DNA of 64,000 nucleotides from Campanula takesimana (taxonomy: Eukaryota > Streptophyta > Magnoliopsida > Asterales > Campanulaceae), in NCBI GenBank assembly GCA_026119855.1, contig JAOWBW010000036.1:496001-560000 (forward strand), given 5' to 3'. The notes under the pieces were generated by a model. It had not been told where the DNA came from. It saw only the letters and a program-made list of their open reading frames with translations, and made no database searches. Both the position numbers and the translations under genes were made by a program. Of the stretch, positions 34,747 through 46,456 are shown in pieces (position 1 is the stretch's first letter; each line of letters opens with the position of its first letter).

Positions 34747-35421
34747 TGGCATCAGAGCTGTGATTTATCCAAATTGCTTCCGCACAAGTTTTATTTTTCT
34801 CTGTTACCGATTTTTTTCGGTTTCTTTTGTGTTATTTTTTTCGTTATTTTTGTTCGTCCTTCTTTCCACAACCATAAATGCAGCAGTGAAATCACATCTG
34901 AGTTTCAGAATTAAGGGTTTGGAGATGGTGCAGTGCGATGGTGAAGGGTTTCATGAATAATGAAATTAGAAATAATGTCAAGCTTGCAAAGACGGCGAGA
35001 GAGATTTGGGGAGACTTGCAAAACGTGTTGGGAGTGAGAGTACGCCTAAAGAAGATAAGCTAAAGCGTGCTATAACCCGAACGAAGCAAAGAACGAAACA
35101 AATCAGTACAGCCGAAATGCAGCTGTCAACTAGTTGTGCAACCAGTTGTTGAGTCAGTTGTGCAATAGGTTGTTCAGTCAAGTGTACAATCAGTTATGCA
35201 GACAGAGAAGTCTAAGTGTACGTGCTGTGTAAAGATGTGTTATATTATGGGAAACTGCTACCCGAAGGACGTAAGAAGATGTGAAGGGGCGACACAGATT
35301 ATGAGACACCTTGCAAATAAGGCGCAGGCGAACAGAGGTCTCTGGTTGGAATGATTGAGTTTTTTTTTTTTAAGTTTCAAGTTGGACGTTTGTATCCTTC
35401 ACACACCAACTTGAGGGGGAG

Positions 35422-35722
35422 TGTAGGAAATCATGAATGAGATCAACGATATCTCATAGGAGGATATGGAGGATTTTAGAATATCTCCCCATATCTCCAA
35501 GATATTTGGTTGATCATATTTTGATTAGGTATATCTCCTTCATAGTTTAAATTATATTGTTTCCTAGATAAAATAGGTATCCTTATTCTTAGGTATTACA
35601 AGTAGTATAAATAGGGCTTACTTGTAATCAGTTTATAAGAGTAAAGAACAAGAAAAGTTTATTTCATAAATAAAAGATGAAGTTTCTCTTCTTGTTCATC
35701 CTTCTCTACGCCAAATTCATCA
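35422..35722 (+). repeat. 3' LTR of the TRIM-like element
   Basis: Follows the polypurine tract at 35411-35421 and is followed by the GCTCA duplication. It differs from the 5' LTR by a few substitutions. Confidence 0.92.
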
Positions 35723-35788
35723 GCTCATAGTTTATAAGAAATATTATAAAGTAATTCCCCCAAAAAACCATTTACCCTAGATCGTATT

Positions 35789-37412
35789 TGTTGGTCCCAA
35801 AAGGGCAACAAGGGTATGAAAAATGCTAGAGGGGGGGGTGAATAGCGTTTTTAAAATTCTTTTCAAACCCTTTTGCAAATCAATGGCTTATGCGCACAAC
35901 TCTTATTTTGGCTAAGTATAGCGCACAGCAAGAGTGTGAAATGCACAGCGGAAATTTAAAGCAGCTCTGCGCAGGGTATACTGCGCAGAGATAAGAACGC
36001 ACGCGCTAAATTTGAGGGTAAAGAGTGGCGCAAAAATGGTTCTAAGGCAAATGAGCAATAACAATTACAACAGTAAAGTGTAGCAATCTGAAAGATCAAA
36101 CAAAGCAGTTCATAAATAGTTAAGCAGGAAATATGCAGTAAATATAATGAACATGCTATTTGGAGAGGTTCGATCGATGAAAGATCTACATCCTCTACCA
36201 AGATGGTTAGTCTTGGATTTCTAATGGAGATCTTATAATATGAGTGAGTATTACAAATTACAACATTTGAGCTCAATATTAACTCAAGATCTATTATCTA
36301 TGAAGAACAAATCCTAGACTAAACCGGTGTATCTCAAGAAGTTGGATCAAAATGATCAAAGCTTCAAGAGGTGTGTGTGTGACAGAAATTCTGGGCTCTA
36401 TGAATATGAAAGATGAAGAGCACCAAGAATTCTGGTGATATAGGGCTTTGCGGTTTGAGCAAGAGTTTGAAGGTTTGAAGATCTTGAAGGCTGTTCTAAG
36501 GAATCTAGAAATATTGAGCAGCAGTCTTCAGATCTTCAAGGTTTCTCAATATAGCATGAAACTCGAGCTCTTGAAGCATGCAAGCTTAAGAAACTTGGAA
36601 ATGGGAATGAGCAGGCTATTTATAGCTGAGCTTCAAAAACTAGCCGTTGGAGCTTTGAGCAAGGACGATGTGCTGGCATAATATGATTGGCGCACAGGTG
36701 TCCTTTATAGCCGTTGGAGACAGAGCAAGGACAATGAGCTGGCACAATGTGATTAGCGCGCAGGTGTCCTTCGTACCCGTTGAAGACTGAGCATGAAGAC
36801 CAAATTCAAATTTTCTTCTAGAAGGTTGACAGCTGTCTTCACTTGAAATATTTTTTTGAAGCGTGTCTCCACCAATGGTTTTGCTGAGTGTGCTTATTTT
36901 GTCGTTTGTGCACACCTCAGCACTCTGACTCAATCCAAAAAGCGTAGCTTGTCTTGTCGCTTTCCAAGCTTCTAGAATATGAGATCAGGAGATGAGGAAT
37001 TTGACCAAGGTTGAGTGTCCGTGCATAAAGGCATGCGCATTGCCGGCGCGCATGGATACTGCGCATGGGTAGCATGCGCACCATGCTTGGTCACTAAAAG
37101 ATCTCTTCAGAGTTTAGGGAACAAGACCTTGAACACTGAGCAGAGTCAAAAACTGCGCAAGATATCTATGCGCAGTGGCGACCTGCGCAGAGAACATCCT
37201 GCACAGTGAAATGAATCCTGCTTAGGAAATCTTCGATCCTTCATAGCTTCAAGTCCTATAATCTAAGCCTATACTATAAAAAGGACTTGGCTAAAAATTG
37301 AAGTTATAAACTTCTTTACATGAGGTCCTAAAGTCCATAAAAATACTCACAGGTGATGGTATCAATCAATTCTAACAAATGTAGGAGGGTTAAGTGATAA
37401 GCATACCCAACA
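35789..37412 (-). repeat. 3' LTR (left copy) of the 10.7-kb copia element
   Basis: TGTTGG...CCAACA ends. The TSD GTATT is on its left and the polypurine tract (minus) on its right. Contains nine TGCGCA words. It has an 8-base G-run where the right copy has 13. Confidence 0.95.
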
Positions 37413-37943
37413 ATCTCCCCCTAAATGATTGATGCCATTACCTACTATAGAAAAGGCAATTCATTGTACTTGATAATAACATGTCCATAAAAATGTGAAT
37501 GGTAACTCATGTCTCAAGTCAATGCACACACTAGCCAGTGCTATAGATTTCTATTCTATCTAAAAGATTAAAACTAACAAGATAGGAAAGATAGAAATAT
37601 CATCCAGCGCATACATATAAAATGAGATGTAGTTTTAAGTATGCGTTTAAACTGAATATTTAAACATCATGCGTAGAAAACATGAGCAGTAAAGATTATA
37701 CGCATGAGTTTAAGTAATAATGCATTCAATGTTCCACAAACGAATGGTTTGAATTGAACAAGGTTTTGTGAAAGCATAATGATGCATTCTTCTCATTAAA
37801 ACTTAATGGATTATCAGTTACAGAGTACAAGATAAAGAGGAAAAACAAAAGAGTGCGCACAAAAACAAACGCGCACAAAACAAAAAGTATGCTCAACGAG
37901 AACAAGAGCTAAAAAAATAGAGCAAAATACTTACAAAGGAAGC

Positions 37944-40937
37944 TTAGTCTATTCTGATGCGGCAAAGGGCTTCACGCAGCTCGTTCTGGAGGCTGTTGAA
38001 CTTGTTCATGAGTTCCACCTTTAAATCTTGAAACTTGTCCTGGAACTCAACAGCTTTGCCAACGTAAGTGTTCATGCCTCTGCGCATATCGGCATTGTCA
38101 TCAACCAGCTCTCTGAACTTTGCTCTGTAGTCCGTCTGGATGGCAATCTGCGTAGCTTCCAGTCTTTTGTCGGTATGAAGGCGCTGAGTGTTAACGCTGG
38201 CTTGAATATCTAGCATTGCGTAGTCCATCTTGGCGTTGAACGCAGAAAAAAAATCTGTCATGGACTTAGTAATGCATTTACGCACTTCTTCAATATTAAT
38301 CTCACTTCCATGCGCAGAGCTTCCTTGTCCAATCCTTTCCATCTGAGCTTGAAGATCATCAAATCCTTTAAGTAACCCATCTGCGAGGGTTTTCTTTAGC
38401 TTTTTCAGTATATCCCTGAATCCACCATCAATCGCTCCAAAGGTGCACACATTATTGAGTAGTGCGCTGACATTTTCGAGCTGGGCGCTGATGGTTCTCA
38501 GGGAGTCCAGGATAAGTTGATCCAAAGTTATAGGAACTTGTTCTTGCATCTTTTCTTGCGCAGACTCGGAGGGATGATCAGATGAACTTGCCTTTGCCTT
38601 TGCACTCTTAGCACTCTCCGTGCTCTCCTTTGCACTTGCCTTTGCTTCCTCCTTCGCTTTCTCCCCCTTAATGGTATCAATCTCCAAACGCTGCATATCT
38701 AGACGGTACAGCAAAGCAGTTTGAGCAGTAAGGAGTTGATTCAGCTATAACTGCGTAGCGACTTGATTCGCTTGAACAGAATGCAAGTCTTGCACGATCT
38801 GGCGCAGCTCATCTGAAGAGGAAGTAGGAATCTCAGCTGTAGATGAAGGTTTAACTGGAGAAAGATCACTGCTGTCAGAGGCTTCGGAACGAGTGCGGCG
38901 CTTCTTCAATCCTTTTGCACTGCTGCGCACGTTCTGCTTTAGACGAGAAGAAACATGTGCGATATCAGCACTAGGAACAGCTTCTTGAGTAGCTTCGTGC
39001 CTTTGCTCCCCCTGAACTGCAGCAGCATCTGGATCACCACGAAAATCAGCCTTGCGCTTCATTGTGGTTGGCTTTGAGGGAGCAGAGGCTGGTATGCTGG
39101 TAGGATCTGCCTCTTTGAATGAAATCCCTTTGGTGGATTGAACCAAAGGAATGTCCTTGATCTTTTTGCCACTAGGTGTAGCAATGCCCTTCCCCTTCCG
39201 TTTATACGCATTTTCTGAAGCTTCTTGCGCAGCATCAGGTAGAGATCTACCTGCACTCTTTTTGGACTTGGCCACAGGAATTGGGCCTATCCAAGGTTCC
39301 TTGTTGGGAGCAGAATCAGACAGCCAGATTTCATAGTATTCAGTGTTACCGATCTCACTGCGCAAATTCTGGAGATGCACTCTGGAGTAGTACTTTGCGT
39401 CACAAGACTGCTTCTTGATTGACTTTTCTTCAACATAGGTGGTCAGTTCGCCATAAGTCAATAAGAGTTTAGTTAGCAATCTGCAGTGAGTTCGGTATTT
39501 AGTCTTCCCTGCATTCAGCTTCTTGTCATAGCTGGTCATTCCCTTCACAATCTCATTGAAGATAATATGCGGCCAGTCGAGTTGAAATTCGTTGAAGATA
39601 GCTGCGCAGTATTCCCACTGCTTTGAGATGAAATGCCCATTATTCCCATTCTTGCAGTTGAGAGAATCTCCAATGATGGTGCACAGGTGATACATCACCT
39701 CACCAAATTCCTTTCTGTTATGCATTGGCCACTTCTTGTTTAGAGAAGGAATGCCAATAAGCTTCTGTGCAAGTGCATTTTGATGAACCTCATCATAGTT
39801 GACTGAAGTATTATTAACGTTGAAGTTTAGGAGACTGCGAATGTGGTTAGGATAAACCATGACATCACTGTGCTGTACAGTGGCCATGATCATTTCCGTT
39901 GGCTTTCCTTCAAGTTGTGCCGGGACAACTTTTGCTGTCTTGGAGAATTCATCTACTAGCGCAGGCACTATGAAGGATTGATTAAGAGTGAATAACTGAA
40001 GAATGCCAGAGGAACTGAGATGGTGCAGCAGACGACGTCCAACTGCGTCTAGAGAAAGATCTGCCTGAATTACTTCCCAACCAGGTATGAAGTAAATGTG
40101 TCCTTGCGTAAAACAATTGATAAAATTAGGCAACCTATTGCACATGGAGCTGTGCGTATTTGCAAATAATGCAGATATACCTTAGCACACAAGTTCCATG
40201 ATCAGCAAAATATTTATGCGCAGAGAATATGAAATGGATGCGCATAAAAAAAATGCATACGCAGAAAGGGATCATGCGCAGAGAGAATAAATACTTGTAA
40301 AGAAGTGTGCGCAAAAAATTAGATAAAACTATATGCGCAGAGAACTATGCGCAGAACACAAATACTTAGGGATATATCAATTGTTCAAATAAAATATTAA
40401 AAAAAATAAGAAAGAATACTCAAGAACATGAACACCTAAGAACACCGAAAAACAAAAGTTGACAAAATTTCAACAAAAAGCATATTAAAATGACCGCGTT
40501 GACCAGACGATTTCAACTGTAAAAGGAATAAAGTCAACAGTTGAATAATAAACCCAGAAATCAAGAAAATCAGTTCGTCGGCCATGGAAGTTACGGAGCA
40601 CAGATATTGACGAAAAACACATGTAACGACCATTGATCATGAAATAAACTACATGAAGGAGTAGATCAGGCAAAAACGAACACAACACAACGATCGATTT
40701 AAAAAAATGATCAACAAACAAGGGAGAAATCGAAAAAGGGAGTTTTGAGACCTCCAAGAGCAACAATGGCGAAAAGTAAGGAGTTATAGTGAAACATACC
40801 ATGTCATTGACGGTGGGATGCCCTGATTGTTGTTCTAGTTCTTCTTCTTCGTTCTGAGAGTTCCCAGGATTGGAGAGAGAAGAAGATTCGGAGATGATGA
40901 TTTCGGGTTGTTGAGTTTTGGTTTTCTTAGGCGCCAT
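37944..40937 (-). pseudogene. Additional ORF of the copia element, downstream of pol, with a possible spliced first exon
   Basis: A probable first exon (40937-40800) starts MAPKKTKTQQPEIIISES and ends at a GT donor. A long second part runs 40145-38745 and, after a single TAG (38745-38747, where CAG is likely), in the same frame to 37944. Together this is about 730-780 residues. It has an N-terminal globular region (FIPGWEVIQADLSLDAVG, LVDEFSKTAKVVP, KTKYRTHCRLLTKLLLTYG) resembling the 'putative plant transposon protein' domain, basic nuclear-signal-like stretches (GLKKRRTRSE, NAYKRKGKGIA), a Ser/Lys-rich linker and a C-terminal coiled coil. The exact splice join is unsolved: the CACAG acceptor before 40149 does not keep phase. 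There is no transmembrane pattern expected of an envelope. Confidence 0.65.
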
Positions 40938-41788
40938 TGAAATGGTTTGAGGAAGAAAAATTGAGGTTGAAGATAAAGAACAGGAGACGAAAAATGAAGG
41001 TTTAGAGCAGAGGTTAGAGAAATAGAGAGAGAGAATTAGAGTAGAGAGAAGTAGAGAGAGAAACGGTTTAAGGAAGGAGAGGTTAGGCGCACGATAGTGG
41101 GAAATATTTGAGAAAAAGTGCAGTGGCGCAGGATAGCAATGCCACATGTCACTAAAGGGAACGCGCATGCAGGCCTATGCGCGCGTGTGCGTGTGAAGTC
41201 CTAAGCCGGTCACTGTCGAGTCAACTTCCTCATAAATGTTGAGTCAGTGAAAGGACGTGCGCTCGTTAGCAGGGTGACGTGGCCGAAGGGGGGCGCGCGT
41301 GCGCAGTCATTGCTCGCGCGTGTGTCAGCAAAGAGAGGCTGACGGCTGTCGCATCACCTTTCTCATTAAATGGTGAGCAGACATTCGCTAGGTGCGCTGT
41401 CATTAATCGCAGTTTGCATTAAATGACAATGGGACATGCGCAGGGGTAAAAAGGTAATTTCCCAAGAAAATTCAAAAATAAAGGCGCGGGAAAATTTAAA
41501 TTTCACAAGTACCCTTGTGACTAAGCGTTGACTTTTCAGTCAAGGACCTATGTGAAAAATCTAATGAATAGAACACTTACCTGCGATCCACGATGATTTG
41601 CGCATGGATAGTCGAGCACAGCGCGTTGATAGCGCAGAGATTCTATAAATCTCAGAACTGTTGTTTCATGCGCAGACATTTGTTGCGCAGGTGTTGCGCA
41701 GGGCGCATGAAACTCAACCCATTTCTCCTTTCAAGAGACCACTTGTTAATTCTTGAGGAGATGATATTAGATGTTGATGAGCTTGGTA

Positions 41789-43400
41789 TTAGTGCTTGGC
41801 AGGATTGGAAACTGCTATGGTGGACATATTATCGCAGAGAATTGGACAATTCTCTTCATGAATCCCATAGTCCACAGGTTGTTGCTTCATCCATAAGATT
41901 TGGCAGTAGGATCTTCCATCAGCAATATATTCTGCTTCAGTAGTGGAGATGGACACAGCAGCTTGTTTCTTGCTCGCCCATGCTACAAGTCGATTTCCAA
42001 GGAATTGACATGTTCCACTTGTGCTCTTCCTGTCAATGGTGCATACTGCGTAGTCCGCATCTGAAAAACCTAGCAAATCGAAATTCGAATCTTTGGTGTA
42101 CCAAAGTCCAAGGTTAACAGAGCCAAAAATATATCTAATACATTTTATAGCAGTTATGTGCGCTTCTGAAGAATTAGCATGATAGTGCGCACAGATCCAG
42201 ACAAAATATCTTGGCCAACTAGAAGAAGATAAATGAGAGTCAATCATACCTCGATATAGTCTGATCAACTTACCTTTTAAGTCTGTTAAGTTTGTTGCTG
42301 GTGGCCATTGGAGTGTCGTATGCTTTAGCATTCTCAAGTCCAAATTTTTGATTAAGTCCCTTGTGTACTTGGCTTGATTTATGAAGATGCCATCATTCAA
42401 TTGATTGATTTGAAGCCCGAGGAAGAAGGTGATTTCTCCCATCATGCTCGTCTCAAGTTTGCTTTTCATATGCATGCTCTTGGAGCTTGCTTAAGTCCAC
42501 ACAAAGCTTTCTGAAGCTTGAAGACGTGATTTGGAAATCTGCTATTTTCAAATCCAGGAGGTTGAGCTACGTAGACCGTCTCTTGGAGTTCTCCGTTGAG
42601 AAATGCGCTCTTCACATCCATTTGATTTATGAGAGGCATAAGCTTGCTTTGATTCTGTGATACTTCCATTCTTATCCATCTTGTTTCTGAACACCCATTG
42701 AAGCGCTTAATATTGGATGAGATTCTCTTACACTTCTTCCATAGCATCGATCCAAATTTCGATGATAGGAATACGAAGATCAATGGGTATTTCATTTGCT
42801 TCAGTATCAGAATCTTCAAGTGTGATTTGCTGAAGCGGTAAAACATTATGAGCGTAATAAGGCATCTGCGCATCAGTAGTAATTACTTTCTTGCGCAGCA
42901 TTTGAAGTATGTACATGAGATGGACTGATTCTGAATCTGCTTGATCTACATTCTGCGCAGGAATAGTGTTACTCCCTGTCTAAAAAACTCAGCAGAAGCA
43001 TCAGAATCATTTGGAGCCAAATATGGCTCAAGGAGAGAATGCTCATCAAAAGTAACATGTACCGATACTATAATAACTAGAGATTTATTCTATTATGATC
43101 ACAAAAAGCTTATAGAATGATTGGCATACCCAACGATAATACCTCCATCTGCTTTGGCGTCGAATTTACCTCTATGCTCTGCCGTTGTAGAGGATATAGC
43201 ATTTGCAGCCAAAGAGCTTGAAGAAAGCAATGTTGGGCGCTCTTTCTTTCCATAGATCGTATGGAGTATTGATGTAGGCTTTGTTGATGAGGGATCTTAT
43301 TCTGAGTAAAGCATGCACCGTTGACAGCTTCTTCCCAGAAATACATTAGAAGTGCTGCTTCTACTATCATTGTCTATCCATCCTCAATCAACGAGCGATT
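41789..43400 (-). pseudogene. copia pol remnants: integrase C-part, reverse transcriptase, RNase H
   Basis: Minus-strand fragments, in order: VEAALLMYFWEEAVNGACFTQ (integrase end, about 43370); a linker; MDVKSAFLNGELQETVYVAQ and FKLQKALCGLKQAPRA (reverse transcriptase, about 42600-42480); TFFLGLQINQLNDGIF and GFSDADYAV (RNase H region); and STTEAEYIA near 41935. Frames change repeatedly. The stretch between GLKQAPRA and the FLGLQ motif is missing, including the YVDD active site, so reverse transcriptase is inactive. Confidence 0.85.
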
Positions 43401-44183
43401 CTTTCCACAACGCCATTTTGTTGGGGAATTCCAGCAGCAGAGAAATTGTGAAGAATACCATGTGTGGGTTCTTGATGGTTCTCACAATATTGAGCGACAT
43501 CGTTGTTCATAAATTCTGTTCCGTTGAAGTATCGAACTCTAACGATGTCTTCTGTGTTTGGAGATTTCGAAGGAGAGCAGCCAGGATATCATAGAGATAC
43601 CAAAGTTGGTCCAATGCTCGCGGTAGTGAGTGGTCCAAACACATGAGGTGAAGCGGTTGTAAGCGTTTTGACATTGGAGCAACCTTACTGGAGGAAGACT
43701 GCTCAGGCTGCTTACTAAGCTGGCATGGTGCTTATACCATTGCTAGCTGTATTCACTTATGTTCTTTGCTACAAAACAAGGATTAGTGATAGAAATTATA
43801 GCGGTAAGATCAATAATACAAAAATTGGTCTTACGAGTCCTTGTGAGCAAAGTTAGCCTAGAAACGTCATTCTTGATATAGCAGTGCGTTGAAGTGAAAT
43901 GTCATTCCAGACCTTTATCGCATAATTGTGATATGGAGAGCAGGTTGTGCTTGAGACTATCTTTTATGATTAGTCCAAATCCAATTATGTGCCCTTTGTT
44001 GTTGTCACCATATGTTACTGAGTGATCTCTTCCTTCATGCACATCTTTAAGAGTGGTGACATCTCCAGTATTGTCTAGAATCCACTGTCGATACCAACTG
44101 AGCTTGAGAGTGCATAATGAAGTAGATCTTTTCTGCTTGTTGAAACATTGATTTGCGCTCTACAGCAGAGTTATCATTTAAGA

Positions 44184-44796
44184 TCAGCGGCACTTTAAGA
44201 GATTCCTTGCGCGGCTGCAGAGTTGGTGATGACGCAGCTTTGTCAGGTTAGCTCTGGCAAATAGGTACTTGCCATTCTGTCTGCTTGGTGAAGGTGTCCC
44301 ATTTCCACTAGAGTGAAGGGACCATTCTTTGATTGTCCTTGGCGCATGCTCAGGTTTCATTTTAGAAACAGCTTCTGAATCTTTGTCAGCATTTGCCACT
44401 AAGCAGAGCAGTCCATCCTCAGAGTCAACATCGTTGTCTTCAGTGTCTCCAAGTCCTTAGCTCCTTTTCTGCGCAGTTTTCTTCAGCAGCTATTCCGTAC
44501 TGCTTAGATACTTTGTGCGCAGGGTCGCTTTTCCTCGTACTCAAATTTTGGAGTAGGCATTTTGAAGTGAAATGTCCTGGCTTTCTACAGTTGTAGCAGA
44601 CCAAGTTATCTTTCTTTAAGTCTCTATGAGAGAGAATAGGAGGTTTGCTTGAGGATCCACCAAGTTTGAAGAACTGTCTGAATTTGATCTGAGGTTTGAG
44701 CAGGCGCAGGAACATGTGAAAAGTTAGCCATTGCCCAAGATTTTGAAGCCATATTGAATCGGCACCCAAGCTGTTAAGCTTGAAAAACAGAAACAT
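44184..44796 (-). pseudogene. copia gag remnant with zinc knuckle
   Basis: On the minus strand, downstream of the primer-binding site, a short gag piece has the CCHC knuckle VCYNCRKPGHFTSKC and basic flanks. The usual gag capsid region (UBN2) is missing, and stops and frame changes follow. With the decayed pol this shows that the element cannot move on its own. Confidence 0.75.
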
Positions 44797-44827
44797 GTTT
44801 TATGAAGGTGTTTGCTCTGATACCACT

Positions 44828-46456
44828 TGTTGGTCCCAAAGGGGCAACAAGGGTATGAAAAATGCTAGAGGGGGGGGGGGGGTGAATAGCGTTTTTAAAA
44901 TTCTTTTCAAACCCTTTTGAAAATCAATGGCTTATGCGCACAACTCTTATTTTGGCTAAGTATAGCGCGCAGCAAGAGTGTGAAATGCACAGCGGAAATT
45001 TAAAGCAGCTCTACGCAGGGTATACTGCGCAGAGATAAGAACGCACGCGCTAAGTTTGAGGCTAAAGAGTGGCGCAAAAATGGTTCTAAGGCAAATGAGC
45101 AATAACAATTACAACAGTAAAGTGTAGCAATCTGAAAGATCAAACAAAGCAGTTCATAAATAGTTAAGCAGGAAATATGCAGTAAATATAATGAACACGC
45201 TATTTGGAGAGGTTCGATCGATGAAAGATCTACATCCTCTACCAAGATGGTTAGTCTTGGATTTCTAATGGAGATCTTATAATATGAGTGAGTATTACAA
45301 ATTACAACATTTGAGCTCAATATTAACTCAAGATCTATTATCTATGAAGAACAAATCCTAGACTAAACCGGTGTATCTCAAGAAGTTGGATCAAAATGAT
45401 CAAAGCTTCAAGAGGTGTGTGTGTGACAGAAATTCTGGGCTCTATGAATATGAAAGATGAAGAGCACCAAGAATTCTGGTGATATAGGGCTTTGCGGTTT
45501 GAGCAGGAGTTTGAAGGTTTGAAGATCTTGAAGGCTGTTCTAAGGAATCTAGAAATATTGAGCAGCAGTCTTCAGATCTTCAAGGTTTCTCAATGAAGCA
45601 TGAAACTCGAGCTCTTGAAGCATGCAAGCTTAAGAAACTTGGAAATGGGAATGAGCGGGCTATTTATAGCTGAGCTTCAAAAACTAGCCGTTGGAGCTCT
45701 GAGCAAGGACGATGTGCTGGCACAATATGATTGGCGCGCAGGTGTCCTTTATAGCCGTTGGAGACAGAGCAAGGACAATGAGCTGGAACAATGTGATTGG
45801 CGCGCAGGTGTCCTTTGTACCCGTTGAAGACTGAGCATGAAGACCAAATTCAAATTTTCTTCTAGAAGGTTGACAGCTGTCTAAACTTGAAATATTTCTT
45901 TGAAGCGTGTCTCCACCAATGGTTTTGCTGAGTGTGCTTATTTTGTCGTTTGTGCACACCTCAGCACTCTGACTCAATCCAAAAAGCGTAGCTTGTCTTG
46001 TCGCTTTCCAAGCTTCTAGAATATGAGATCAAGAGATGAGGAATTTGACCAAGGTTGAGTGTCCGCGCATAAAGGCATGCGCACTGCCGGCGCGCATGGA
46101 TACTGCGGATGGGTAGCATGCGCACCATGCTTGGTCAATAAAAGATCTCTTCAGAGTTTAGGGAACAAGACCTTGAACACTGAGCAGAGTCAAAAGCTGC
46201 GCAAGATATCTATGCGCAGTGGCGACCTGCGCAGAGGACATCCTGCGCAGTGAAATGAATCCTGCTTAGGAAATCTTCGATCCTTCATAGCTTCAAGTCC
46301 TATAATCTAAGCCTATACTATAAAAAGGGCTTGGCTAAAAATTGAAGTTATAAACTTCTTTACATGAGGTCCTAAAGTCCATAAAAATACTCACAGGTGA
46401 TGGTATCAATCAATTCTAACAAATGTAGGAGGGTTAAGTGATAAGCATACCCAACA
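44828..46456 (-). repeat. 5' LTR (right copy) of the 10.7-kb copia element
   Basis: Same termini as the left copy. The primer-binding site lies two bases inside on the minus strand. The TSD GTATT follows at 46457. Contains eight TGCGCA words. Confidence 0.95.

Larger units (their letters stand above)
34164..35722 (+). mobile_element. Small copia-related LTR element (TRIM-like) with duplicated LTR-PBS
   Basis: A 301-bp LTR (34164-34464 and 35422-35722) begins TGTAGGAAATCATG and ends AAATTCATCA. The 5-bp duplication GCTCA flanks the element (34159-34163 and 35723-35727). TGGCATCAGAGC at 34465 is a primer-binding site for initiator tRNA-Met, and TTGAGGGGGAG (35411-35421) is the polypurine tract. 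A second, 5'-shortened LTR (34478-34746) with another TGGCATCAGAGC follows the first. The interior holds only a gag remnant (LAKTAREIWGDLQNVLG) and no pol. Confidence 0.92.
35789..46456 (-). mobile_element. Ty1/copia element (SIRE-like), 10.7 kb, with an extra gene after pol
   Basis: Two LTRs of 1624 and 1629 bp (35789-37412 and 44828-46456) begin TGTTGGTCCC and end ATACCCAACA. The 5-bp duplication GTATT is at 35784-35788 and 46457-46461. The coding direction is minus: the primer-binding site TGGTATCAGAGC (44814-44825, minus) is beside the right LTR, and the polypurine tract (37414-37423) is beside the left. In order come a gag remnant, broken pol, then an additional frame (37944-40937) in the position where SIRE-type elements carry an env-like ORF. 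The LTRs differ at about 30 sites (about 98% identical by eye), so insertion is fairly recent although pol is badly decayed. Confidence 0.95.

Noticed and set aside
37944..40145. Retroviral-type envelope protein
   Set aside because: The position fits an env-like ORF of SIRE elements, but no signal peptide, transmembrane or fusion-like pattern is visible, so no envelope function is claimed.
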